Under the pieces are notes generated by a model. The model was given only the letters and a program-made list of their open reading frames with translations. It was not told the DNA's origin and ran no database searches. Made by a program: the position numbers and the translations under genes. Positions 11,001-16,366 of a stretch of DNA of 64,000 bases are shown here, in pieces. Source of the DNA: Chloroflexota bacterium (GTDB lineage: Bacteria > Chloroflexota > Anaerolineae > Anaerolineales > Villigracilaceae); assembly GCA_016234555.1 (NCBI GenBank), contig JACRBJ010000068.1, positions 1 to 64,000 on the forward strand, in the 5' to 3' direction. Within the stretch, counting starts at the first letter, position 1; the number at the start of each line of letters is the position of its first letter.

Positions 11001-11279
11001 CGTGCCGTTGCTGTTGTAGCGGGTGATGACTTTTACGGATTGATCCTCGCTGACTTTGGCGCTTTCCAGGACGACGATTTTGCCGTCCGCCTGCAAAACA
11101 ACCTCATTTGCGGAACTGGACTGGTCGTTGTATTTGGTTGTGACGATGCCGTTCGAGCCGAAGGTCGGATCCAATGTCCCGCCGGCAGCCAGGGCGCTGG
11201 TTGCGGATAGCAATATCACAAGAATCCCTGCAATCAGCAGGAAGCGGGGCATTTTCTTCATGAACGCAGTTTTAATCAT
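2085..11279 (-). CDS. Giant secreted multi-propeller and cadherin repeat protein
   Basis: A 3,064-residue protein. I start it at MIKTAF (11279) because an AAGGA box lies 7-8 nt upstream and a signal peptide follows (hydrophobic LLIAGILVILLSATSALAA); a start farther upstream would bury that signal. From the N-terminus: seven delta-60 repeats (core LDTSFGTNG...LQPDGKIVVAG...ARYNSDG), a DNRLRE-type domain (DGWILE...GDDAKDRQYRGILSF) and one cadherin-like repeat; the same block again with two cadherin-like repeats; a third seven-repeat delta-60 block with DNRLRE; a Pro/Ala linker; seven Gloeo/Verruco repeats (LHxFxGG...LYGTTxxGG, 3640-4830); and five cadherin-like repeats (2085-3640). No anchor or sorting signal is visible at the C-terminus, which ends in a repeat strand. 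It is probably a cell-surface or released adhesion or matrix protein; the ligand is unknown. Confidence 0.9.
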   Translation of the reverse strand: MIKTAFMKKMPRFLLIAGILVILLSATSALAAGGTLDPTFGSNGIVTTKYNDQSSSANEVVLQADGKIVVLESAKVSEDQSVKVITRYNSNGTLDTSFGVNGSMPIEIELFNASKIALQPDGKLIVGGTNWRGYFAVARYNSNGTLDTSFGTNGLGVYDWSYNEFHQSLADMTVQADGKIVLVGDYTAGQSNYADFSFARFNSDGTKDIGNNMISFTNSRFNYAKAVVIQPDGKILISGNMQDDDGKNQISLARLNPDGSLDKSTFGNGSGTVITRLDFQNGSGALALQSDGKIVVAGNNFTSGNPTLVRYHANGTLDTSFGGTGIVDTDFGADELLDDFVIQPDGKILVEGKTSSLDTSDFLLVRYNSDGSPDTSFGTNGKVTTDFGNTADFARGIALQADGKAIVIGSKGTDGILARYDTGLSMTPTTLTFDSVGAYDGWILEFLENSNKGGTLEKKSNLMYVGDDAKDRQYRGILSFNTDSIPDNATITSAQVKIKRQSYVGTNPVNTHGALLLEIRNGTFNNDIALTLEDFAAPASSGSTQDTFSGADANFVHTATLSNANLGLINKAGVTQFRVLFSKDDNDDQDADYFKLFTGNSDNDHPKLVLTYSTAGPGPTNQPPAITSNGGGGTADISLPENTTAVTTVTATDPDGQTLAYSISGGADAALFSINPSVGTLSFVTAPSYSAPNDAGLDHIYNVTVQASDGTLTDSQELVISILPPNPPPASPLDTTFGTSGVAATKFNGLTSSTRDIVLQPDGKIVVLGDMQSTRVVARYNSNGSTDTSFGTNGIVANTFPSFSGKALALQPDGKLVVAGLQKNFAAVRYNSNGTLDTSFGANGLAALDPVNISTDISYFVEDATIQPDGKIVMAGSYSIGNHIEIEVVRFNSDGTRDAINPLDWGTFGSQYNYGKAVVLQPDNKIVVSGDMVSCCDNYQYISLARLNPDFRLDRSTFGSGKGVATAPLNRFQNGNGALALQPDGKIVVAGYVLGADWETPQNLALARFNSDSTLDTTFGGTGIVVTDFGAEESTASLVIQASGKIIVAGTTSSAGASDFLLVRYNGDGSLDTSFGTGGKLVTDLGNTNDAITGIVQQYDGKVVVSGNSGENAILARYNTGTTTSGGPTASLSFNSVGAYDGWILESGEFSAIGGSLDKISNVVYAGDDAKDRQYRSILSFNTDSIPDNATIVSAQVKVRKQGVTGTDPFGTHGNLLLEIRNGTFNNDIALSLGDFSAAADSGSSQDKFTAADSGWYTASLGNANLALLNKYGVTQFRLLFSKDDNDDMSADYAKFFSGNSTSDLPQLVVTYSTGGGGGTNQAPVIFGGASLSVSAPENTTAVARVTALDPDGQLLTYSLSGADAGKFSINAGTGILSFVTAPDFEAIPSGTVYHVTVQVSDGSLTSTQEVSVTVTPVNEFAPVVTSSAGTNISVPENTTDIATITVTDADLPAPSLQYEIGGVDGQLLSFDSATGKLSFITPPIYSAPNDAGADHVYNFMLGVYDSDLGTPLEFVITITDSNVPTGEMLDLTFGTNGVISTKFDNRPNFVLGIGLQPDGRIVVLESIKVNDDINDYTYRKVLARYTQNGILDTSFGTNGITPIEIASFSPTTIEIQADGKIVLGAGSGQVAVARYNNNGTLDATFGINGSNSLNMNDHHTYITDAAIQTDGKIVLVGNDTQGQANYTEVFVARFTSNGQVDNTFVGNGFNIIDTIPNYRYAGGAAVAIQNDGKIVISGDMMDNDGKTDLILVRLNQDGLLDRTGFGANGNGTVSTLIPNFQTNVGALALQADGKIVVVGTSNDNLILARYNTNGVLDATLGGTGIVTTDFGSTEEANDLVVQADGKILVVGSIPAPEYKGFLLVRYNPDGSLDTSFGTNGKAITRLGSINSTATTILQQADGKILVGGHSSVNGVSWDNGYLARYDIGTPASTNILAFKSVGTQDGWILESGENTNQGGTLEKVSNAIFVGDDARDRQYRSILSFDTNSIPDNAILASAQLKIRKQGVVGSDPLGTHGDLLLEIRNGAFSNSATLNVEDFSATAEVGSTQDKFLATDSDWRVASLSSVNLGSINRYGVTQFRLLFSKDDNDDLDADYDRFFSGNADSGQPELTVTYSLPGNSAAKMTTTALAAPPEPTPIPTPETTAAAAAPSQFTVLHQFGGQSNNGRVPYGTLVAYNGVFYGTTTYGGPPYDVPPTNPDNKGNLFRMNMDGTGFTVLHEFAGGANDGWKPWSGLAMLGNTIYGSTVYGGPHGEGGGVIYEINLDGSGFRVLHAFGEPGDGFGGSTSPILVGDVLYGLTRWGGNGTGTIYSYNTTTEVYTQLYRFAANSSDGNAPLGTLTTANDGYLYGTTWLGGRNNMGTLFRIKPDGSAFETLHHFDGGSQGKYPYDTLVFDGNHTLYGTTLGEYGVNLSDLGTVFKYDITNRTYSVLHKFAGGENDSGKPNGSVVLSSDGVTLYGTTHGDDAWGGNEYGVLYRMNLDGTGFTQLHEFKGGAIGATPMRTPLLIDGGVYGMTAYGGAENYGLVYRYQLDDATATQRIAPLAISVNTSPGITSSSTVSVAENNLAALNVTATDADIPTQALTYSISSGADAGLFSINPSTGELVFAAKPDYEAPADAGRDNIYNLTVQVSDGTATAAQEVTVTVNSANDNSPVVTSGNAISVSENTTAVLNVTATDADIPSQPLTYSIVGGADAARFAINSSTGELTFVSAPDFDLPSDAGADNAYNITVQASDGELVGVQDVTVTIVPVNDNAPVITSIANPSVAENNPVVTTVTATDADLPPQPLTYSIAGGADSTLFTVNPSTGELTFVSAADYEAPKDAGTNNVYNVTVQASDGTLTVSQDVVVTVTPVNDNMPVITSPASFSIPENTTVVTTVIATDADLPAQPLTFSIVSGADAMLFTINPSTGALDFVTARDFEAPNDAGGDNVYNLMIQVSDGAFNLTKELTVTVLPVNDNAPVVILPDKFSIPENTTTIATLTATDADRPAQPLTYSIIGGADTAKFSIVSATGELTFATAPDFETPTDSNLDNIYELIIQVSDGTTNVTKNISVQVMFRAG

Positions 11280-11318
11280 GGTTTTTTCCTTGCAAAGAAA
11301 TGAAAACTTTGCATATAT

Positions 11319-11347
11319 ATTGTAGGAGTTTGTATGTTCCCGTACAA
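11319..11347 (-). promoter_or_regulatory. Sigma70-type promoter of the giant protein gene
   Basis: On the minus strand TTGTAC (11347-11342) and TACAAT (11324-11319) are separated by exactly 17 nt. The -10 box lies 40 nt before the chosen ATG, leaving a leader that carries the AAGGA ribosome binding site. Confidence 0.7.
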
Positions 11348-11523
11348 GTTGCATTTCCATGACGGTTTTTCGGGCGCGGAGGCAGGACATTTGTGGGATG
11401 TCAAACCGCGTCCCATGCAAGGGGAATGCAAGGTTTCCTGAGCCATATTTCTTGCGCTTCTTTTCAGGGATGTTTATAGTTATTTTATCAATTCAATCAA
11501 GCCCTGACGAAAGGAAGATAAAC

Positions 11524-11973
11524 ATGAGTTACCGTTTAATGTTCATTGTCAATGCCGTTGTCCTGGCAATATTCGGGGTGCTGTTTATGGTCATGCCCGA
11601 ATTCGTCCTCGCCCAGTTCAAATCCGAGGTATACGTGGCGACCATATACATGGCGCGATTTATGGGCGCCGCCCTGTTGATGGGCGGTTTGCTGCTCTGG
11701 TTTTTGCTGGATGTCCCCGCCAAAAAGCAAAAGCTCATCACGTTCCTGATGCTTGCCTACTCCATTGGCGGGTTTGCCATGTCCCTGATTGGCATGACCT
11801 CCGTCGGCGTGCTGCGAGCCAACGGATGGGCGTTGCTGGTCCTCTTTGGCGTTTTTGCCCTGGTCTATGCCTACATGCTGTTCCTGCAGCCCAAATCGAC
11901 CGAGGCAAAGCCCCGCGCCCCGCGCAAGCCGAAGCCTGTCACGTCAGCGCCAACCAACGAACAGCTTGGTTGA
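11524..11973 (+). CDS. Small four-helix membrane protein
   Basis: A 149-residue protein. The ATG at 11524 follows GAAAGGAAGATAAAC, a good ribosome binding site; the reading frame extends farther upstream but without support. Four hydrophobic segments are visible near 4-26, 40-63, 72-95 and 98-118, followed by a basic Pro/Lys/Ala-rich cytoplasmic-type tail. It resembles small uncharacterised membrane proteins of bacteria, and I cannot assign a function. A strong terminator follows directly, so it is monocistronic. Confidence 0.8.
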   Translation: MSYRLMFIVNAVVLAIFGVLFMVMPEFVLAQFKSEVYVATIYMARFMGAALLMGGLLLWFLLDVPAKKQKLITFLMLAYSIGGFAMSLIGMTSVGVLRANGWALLVLFGVFALVYAYMLFLQPKSTEAKPRAPRKPKPVTSAPTNEQLG

Positions 11974-11992
11974 TTTTACCTGACTCGTTGAT

Positions 11993-12032
11993 AAGAGACC
12001 GGAACAACTCGTTCCGGTCTCTTGCTGTTTTT
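11993..12032 (+). terminator. Rho-independent terminator
   Basis: A perfect 13-bp stem AAGAGACCGGAAC (11993-12005) / GTTCCGGTCTCTT (12011-12023) with loop AACTC is followed by GCTGTTTTT, 20 nt after the preceding stop codon. Confidence 0.88.
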
Positions 12033-12075
12033 CGGGGGAATGGAATCCTGTAGTAACATATACGCCTGTTGAAAC

Positions 12076-13098
12076 ATGGAAATCAAATCGATAAAACCCT
12101 TGTCCCTTTTTGCGATCCTGACTCTGGTTGCCCTTGCCTGCGGACTGGGAACCGATCTTTCGACTCCGCTGCCAACTGGTCAATCCGTCGAGAGGCAGAC
12201 CCTCTCCCCGTCCGTGATTCCGCGCCAGCCGCGCACGCCAACCCCGTCCCCAATGTTTATCCCGTCGCCTCCCGCCGCCGCGGCGACATTCCCAGCCTGG
12301 GTCGCGGATTTCTCCGATCCCATCATTGCGGCGATCGAGGATCAATATCCCGTGTTTGCGGATGAGTTCCCGTCGATTTGCGTCGATGAGCGCAAAAAAT
12401 GGAAGGTGTGTGCGACGCCGGAGCGGCGAACCTATTACCAGTCCAACGAGTATGACGAATCATCCCTTTCCGAGCTGCCGCTTGCCACGGCGCGTCCGAC
12501 GTTGGACTTGCAGCCTGACCTGCAAAACGGATACACCCTGTTGAATAAGGGCTGGTTCTACATCGTCCCGGACAGCCCCGTCAATCCCTTCTATGCTCAC
12601 ATCGACAGCGGGACCCTGGTTCTAAGCCTGCCTACAGGGAAGGAGAACAGGGATTTTTGGGTGTACACCCCATATTTTTTGCAGAAGAATTTCGCACTTC
12701 AGTTCGACCTCGAATTCTACGAGACCCAGCCGGGCGATACCTTCCGATTTCAGTTCGAGCAGGGCGGACTGGAAAACTTCGCACTGGATCTGACGAAAGA
12801 CAGAACATGGGCTTTTCATTGGGGCGTCGGTGATGCGCGGCAATCCCGTACGGGTGTTTACAAGGGCTTGTCGTTTGGGATGACGCGGATTTTGGTTATT
12901 GCGAGCGGGAATCAATGCGCTGTTTATCTCAACAATACCCCGCTGGATTATTTCGAAGACTGCCGCGCCAACCCCGATATTAAACCGTCCATGCAGTCTG
13001 GCACGTTCCACATCCTCGCGGAGCCCGGTCATTCCTCCGTGGTGACCATCGATAACGTTGGGATATGGGATTTGGATCAAGTTCCCGATCTTCCCTGA
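12076..13098 (+). CDS. Lipoprotein with a concanavalin/LamG-like C-terminal domain
   Basis: A 340-residue exported lipoprotein: basic start MEIKSIK, a hydrophobic stretch, and lipobox LVALAC with Cys at about 22, followed by a Thr/Pro/Ser-rich linker. The C-terminal half (about 170-335) has the strand pattern and the 'GTLVLSL...FALQFDLEF...FRFQF...VVTIDNVGIWDL' layout of LamG or glycoside-hydrolase-associated jelly-roll domains (inference). Its stop codon abuts the truncated attC-like site at 13101, so its 3' flank is where the cassette array was inserted. There is no clear ribosome binding site. The function is unknown; it could bind carbohydrate. Confidence 0.78.
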   Translation: MEIKSIKPLSLFAILTLVALACGLGTDLSTPLPTGQSVERQTLSPSVIPRQPRTPTPSPMFIPSPPAAAATFPAWVADFSDPIIAAIEDQYPVFADEFPSICVDERKKWKVCATPERRTYYQSNEYDESSLSELPLATARPTLDLQPDLQNGYTLLNKGWFYIVPDSPVNPFYAHIDSGTLVLSLPTGKENRDFWVYTPYFLQKNFALQFDLEFYETQPGDTFRFQFEQGGLENFALDLTKDRTWAFHWGVGDARQSRTGVYKGLSFGMTRILVIASGNQCAVYLNNTPLDYFEDCRANPDIKPSMQSGTFHILAEPGHSSVVTIDNVGIWDLDQVPDLP

Positions 13099-13100
13099 GT

Positions 13101-13222
13101 GGACAATGCATGGGGGCAGAAAAAACTTGAAGCCACGCGAAGTGAGATGCTTGACGAGAAGAGTGCCCACGCCGTCCCTTCGGGCGGCAGTCACCAACGC
13201 CCAGTACGCGTTTTGTCGGGTT
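13101..13222 (-). other. Truncated integron attC-like site (site B)
   Basis: On the minus strand it starts with ACCCGAC (RYYY present, AAC altered to GAC), then AAAACGCGTACTGG, a GCCGCCC/GGGaCGGC hairpin, and the shared central block GTGGCTTCAAGTTTTTTCTGC...GTCCAC. It stops at 13101, where the related sites continue into CCACGCCCGCC and the L'/R' boxes. The recombining GTT end is therefore missing, and the site should not be recombinogenic. The deletion joins it directly to the lipoprotein stop codon. Confidence 0.6.
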
Positions 13223-13256
13223 GCGCCCTGGGATTTCAATTTTCTTGGCATTTACA

Positions 13257-13745
13257 TTAGACATGATTGATGGATTGAATTGCATTGATAATGTCTCTAT
13301 CTGAAGCGGGAACATCGTTGTTAATTTCGAGACTCCAGTTGTATGTGACAGCAGCCGCGATTTTGTTGAACTCGACAACCTTTTCGTCCGAAACAGCAAT
13401 ATGTTCAACATTGTTTCTCGTTTTTACTCGGATAAAACAAGTCTCCAGGTTGGCATGCACACGGATCATCTTGACAGAATATTTATCCGCAAGGGATGCA
13501 TGGAAGTTGCCAAATGCTTCACCAGCCCCAAGACTCTCAATCATTACCTTATTACATTTTTTAAACATTGCATCAATGGTTGCTTCAACTTTTTCCCATC
13601 CATTTTCATTAGGTTTCAAACTTAGCCAGATTGACTCAACACGGAGAAATGTAATATCCGTGTGCTGATCAATAAGCGTCCCAATGTGGGTTTTGCCAGA
13701 ACCTTTCGGTCCAATAAGCATGAAGAGAATTTTTTGTTTAGACAT
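13257..13745 (-). CDS. Small P-loop kinase-like protein, cassette-borne
   Basis: A 162-residue protein with a Walker A motif GPKGSGKTH at about residues 12-20, preceded by a hydrophobic beta-strand (KILFMLI). The size and the later 'VMIESLGAG' strand resemble the shikimate/gluconate/adenylyl-sulfate kinase fold. No substrate-defining motif is recognised, so a nucleotide- or small-molecule-kinase activity is only inferred. The gene is AT-rich, begins 25 nt after the GTTGGAC cassette junction and ends about 35 nt before attC-like site B. Some cassette-encoded P-loop kinases modify antibiotics, but nothing here shows that. Confidence 0.78.
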   Translation of the reverse strand: MSKQKILFMLIGPKGSGKTHIGTLIDQHTDITFLRVESIWLSLKPNENGWEKVEATIDAMFKKCNKVMIESLGAGEAFGNFHASLADKYSVKMIRVHANLETCFIRVKTRNNVEHIAVSDEKVVEFNKIAAAVTYNWSLEINNDVPASDRDIINAIQSINHV

Positions 13746-13769
13746 GACTTAACCGCAACTTTTTTGGCG

Positions 13770-13938
13770 GTCCAACGGTTTGTGTTCGCGGACTAGCCCG
13801 TGGGTTATGGCGCTGTATCTCGACAACCAGGGCGGGCGTGGACTCTGCCTGGGAGCGGAAAAAACTCGAAACCACGCGTACGTGAAATGCTTGTAAATCG
13901 CGCAGCCTCCCACTTGTTGAATGTACGTTTTGTTGGCT
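13770..13938 (-). other. Integron attC-like recombination site (site C)
   Basis: On the minus strand the site opens with AGCCAAC (13938-13932; one mismatch to RYYYAAC), then AAAACGTACATTC, the central block CGTGGTTTCGAGTTTTTTCC...CCACGCCCGCC common to sites A and B, and closes with GAACACAAACC-GTTGGAC (13776-13770), which matches GTTRRRY exactly. The ends are imperfect inverted repeats, as required for the folded bottom strand recognised by IntI. At 169 bp it is longer than typical class 1 attC sites but within the range of VCR-like sites. It separates two AT-rich ORFs. Confidence 0.72.
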
Positions 13939-13947
13939 TGCTTTCTG

Positions 13948-14841
13948 CTATTGTAATTCGTCCATTGTAAATTTTATACGATAGACCTGCTGATTCGATG
14001 GGTTTTTCAGAATCACAAAAAATGATTGGTCTAAATCGTAATGCTTTCCGTCGATTTCTAAACCTCTTGCGGCTTCAACATAACCATGTTCAATGGCGTA
14101 AAGAGCGATTGCGCGCGTTCTTGCCTTTGCTTCATCTTTGCTTATTGACATCAAATCTTTCATGTCTGTATTAACAACGACAGCCACGAAATACTCTTGG
14201 GTATCATCCATTAAAACAACTTTTACTTCGTTTATTTTCCATTCTGTGTTGTCAATATTCCACACCTCATCAAAAGCAAATGGGGCCTCAGGATACCAGG
14301 GGATTTCAATATTTGTATGTCCTTCAGGAATTAAAATTGGAGGATTCACCGTTGGGTGGTAGATTTTTACTTCAAAATATGCGGTTTCAAGCGTTTCTTT
14401 TGCCACAAAAATCTCAACTCGATATTTTCCTTCTGGAAGAACTGCTGACTTATTGCTCTCGATATATGTGCTAATTGTGTTGTTTTTCGTTTTTCCCGTG
14501 TATTCGTAAATTTTATTTTCGCCAAGATACCACCTCATGCCAATGATGCCATCTTCTATACCTGCCGTTTTCACTGTGCAGATAATTGCCTCTGATGGAT
14601 TGAAAACATCTTTGACGTCAACAGGCTGGTTATCTTCCAAGTCGCTTGATAGCGTTACGCTTTCGATTGAATAACCACCGCTTTTGACATTCACATTAAA
14701 TAACGGCTTAATTACAACTGCGAGAACAACACAACAAACTCCTATCAAAAGAACTGACACAACAAACAAAAGCCAGCGGGGAAACTTGGAAGGCTTTTTT
14801 TCTTGAGCTTGAACTTCATTCGGCAATGGATTTTCTGTCAT
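13948..14841 (-). CDS. Unknown single-pass membrane protein, cassette-borne
   Basis: A 297-residue protein. The N-terminal 20 residues are polar (Pro/Lys-rich), one transmembrane helix covers about 21-46 (FPRWLLFVVSVLLIGVCC), and the rest should be outside the cytoplasm. Residues about 60-165 look like an immunoglobulin-like beta-sandwich (FNPSEAIICTVKTA...LPEGKYRVEIFVA). The C-terminal 120 residues form a separate alpha/beta domain (DEVWNIDNTEWKINEVKVVL...YRIKFTMDEL) that I do not recognise. It is AT-rich and starts 46 nt inside the cassette head. The function is unknown. Confidence 0.78.
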   Translation of the reverse strand: MTENPLPNEVQAQEKKPSKFPRWLLFVVSVLLIGVCCVVLAVVIKPLFNVNVKSGGYSIESVTLSSDLEDNQPVDVKDVFNPSEAIICTVKTAGIEDGIIGMRWYLGENKIYEYTGKTKNNTISTYIESNKSAVLPEGKYRVEIFVAKETLETAYFEVKIYHPTVNPPILIPEGHTNIEIPWYPEAPFAFDEVWNIDNTEWKINEVKVVLMDDTQEYFVAVVVNTDMKDLMSISKDEAKARTRAIALYAIEHGYVEAARGLEIDGKHYDLDQSFFVILKNPSNQQVYRIKFTMDELQ

Positions 14842-15079
14842 TTTAGTATCCCATCTTTTTTATTTTGATTTGCAAGGGGCAAGCCAACAAGGGAATATAT
14901 CGCCGCTTTTGGACAGCTTTGAGTTAAATGGACTGGACAAATTATAAATTGCACCTCTCGTACGGGTCAATATATAAGTCATCCACAAACCTCCGCAAGG
15001 AAATAAAGACTACTCGAACGCGTCAGCGATGTGATCTCGATGCTGTCGATGTTGTTGGAAATGGCGGGGTGCGCGGGAT

Positions 15080-15085
15080 TATACT
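15080..15085 (+). promoter_or_regulatory. -10 box of a leaderless promoter for glycerate kinase
   Basis: TATACT ends 6 nt before the ATG at 15092, so transcription should start at or next to the start codon. There is no Shine-Dalgarno. The rest of the 250-nt gap from 14842 holds the cassette junction (14879-14888) and no other feature I can support. Confidence 0.55.
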
Positions 15086-15091
15086 TGGCGC

Positions 15092-16366
15092 ATGTTCACC
15101 TCCCAACAATTCAACAGCTTTTCCCTGGGATCCCGTCCGGCCGTGACACGCGTGCTTGCTTCCGCCATGAATGCCGTGGATGCAGGCGCGGCGGTGAGGA
15201 ATTATTTGCGTGAGAATCCGCTGCCGAGCTCGAAGCGCGTCTTTGCTTTTGGATTGGGGAAGGCGGCTTGTGCGATGACCTCGGCTTTGGCGGACTCGAC
15301 GGAATTGCTCGAAAGCCTCGTCGTTACCAAGCACGCTTCGCTTCTGGACTTCGAGCGGGTTGCTGTCATCGAGGGGAATCATCCAGTCCCAGGCCTGGGT
15401 AGCGTGAACGCGGGAGATGCCGCGTTGAAGTTTGTCTCCCAACTCACGCGGGACGACCTGCTGGTTTGCCAGATCTCAGGCGGCGGTTCGGCGCTAATGA
15501 CCGCTCCGCGCATTCCGCTCGAAGACTTGCAGTCGCTGACCTCGGCTTTGCTGGCTTGCGGCGCGCGCATCGACGAGATCAACACCCTGCGCCGTCACTT
15601 GGACCAACTCAAGGGTGGGGGGCTGGCGCGTGCATCCAACGGCGCTCAAATTGTCAGCCTGATTCTTTCGGACGTGGTCAACGACTCCATCGAGGCGATT
15701 GCTTCCGGCCCCACCGCTCCCGACCCAACGACGAACGCCGATGCCCTGTCCATTATCGAGAAGTACGCTTTGAAAGATAAAATTCCCGCCGCTGTGATTT
15801 CGTCTTTGCACGAGACGCCCAAGCCTGACGACCCCATCTTCGAGCGGGTGCAAAATAAAATCATTGCCAGTAATTCGATTGCCCTGCGAGCCGCCCAGGC
15901 TCAGGCGCAAGCGGAGGGATTTGAAACCAAAATCCTCCGCGCCGATTTGCAGGGGGAAGCCAGTCTCGTTGGGTGCGAGATGGTTGCTCGATTGCGAGAG
16001 TCAATTCAAAGAATGCCGCGCCCGTTTTGTTTGCTCGCGGGTGGTGAGACAACCGTCACATTGAAAGGAAAGGGAAAAGGGGGGAGAAATCAGGAACTGG
16101 CGCTTGGCGCGGTGGATGCGCTGGCTGGCTTGGAAAGCGTGATGCTGGTCACGCTGGCAACCGACGGCGAGGATGGACCAACCGACGCGGCGGGAGCCGT
16201 GGTGACGGGTGAATCAGCTCAAAGGACGAAAAAGCTTGGAATGTCTGTCCCAGCTTATTTGTCCAGAAATGACGCGTACGTCTTTTTCGATGCGCTGGAC
16301 GATCTCATCCGCATTGGTCCCAGCGGAACGAACGTCAACGACCTGGTTTTGTGTTTCGCGTTTTAG
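15092..16366 (+). CDS. Glycerate 2-kinase (DUF4147/MOFRL family)
   Basis: A 424-residue cytoplasmic enzyme predicted to phosphorylate D-glycerate with ATP to 2-phosphoglycerate. The N-terminal DUF4147 domain shows FGLGKAACAM and EGNHPVPG...QISGGGSALM; the Lys in 'RRHLDQLKGGGLA' and the later MOFRL domain (GGRNQELALGAVDAL...ATDGEDGPTDAAGAVV, about 325-415) are characteristic. Length matches the family (about 420-450). It overlaps the convergent cyclase gene by 4 nt at its stop codon. The start is chosen at the ATG just downstream of the TATACT box. Confidence 0.9.
   Translation: MFTSQQFNSFSLGSRPAVTRVLASAMNAVDAGAAVRNYLRENPLPSSKRVFAFGLGKAACAMTSALADSTELLESLVVTKHASLLDFERVAVIEGNHPVPGLGSVNAGDAALKFVSQLTRDDLLVCQISGGGSALMTAPRIPLEDLQSLTSALLACGARIDEINTLRRHLDQLKGGGLARASNGAQIVSLILSDVVNDSIEAIASGPTAPDPTTNADALSIIEKYALKDKIPAAVISSLHETPKPDDPIFERVQNKIIASNSIALRAAQAQAQAEGFETKILRADLQGEASLVGCEMVARLRESIQRMPRPFCLLAGGETTVTLKGKGKGGRNQELALGAVDALAGLESVMLVTLATDGEDGPTDAAGAVVTGESAQRTKKLGMSVPAYLSRNDAYVFFDALDDLIRIGPSGTNVNDLVLCFAF

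Larger units (their letters stand above)
13099..14887 (-). mobile_element. Two-cassette integron array without integrase (CALIN-like)
   Basis: Read on the minus strand: junction GTTGGCTTGC (14888-14879), the 297-residue ORF, a complete attC-like site (13938-13770), the junction GTTGGAC, the P-loop kinase ORF, and a truncated attC-like site ending at 13101 beside the lipoprotein stop codon. The head of the first cassette (TTGGCTTGC) is the reverse complement of the start of its own attC (GCAAGCCAA). Both genes are AT-rich and on the same strand, as in cassette arrays. The flanking genes on the + strand (lipoprotein, glycerate kinase) look chromosomal. No intI gene is visible. Confidence 0.68.

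Noticed and set aside
11280..11420. 47-residue N-terminal extension of the giant protein
   Set aside because: It would place the signal peptide internally; the promoter and AAGGA site lie within it.
13101..14888. Possible CRISPR or tandem repeat array
   Set aside because: The repeats are few, irregular, and each follows an unrelated ORF; attC sites fit much better.
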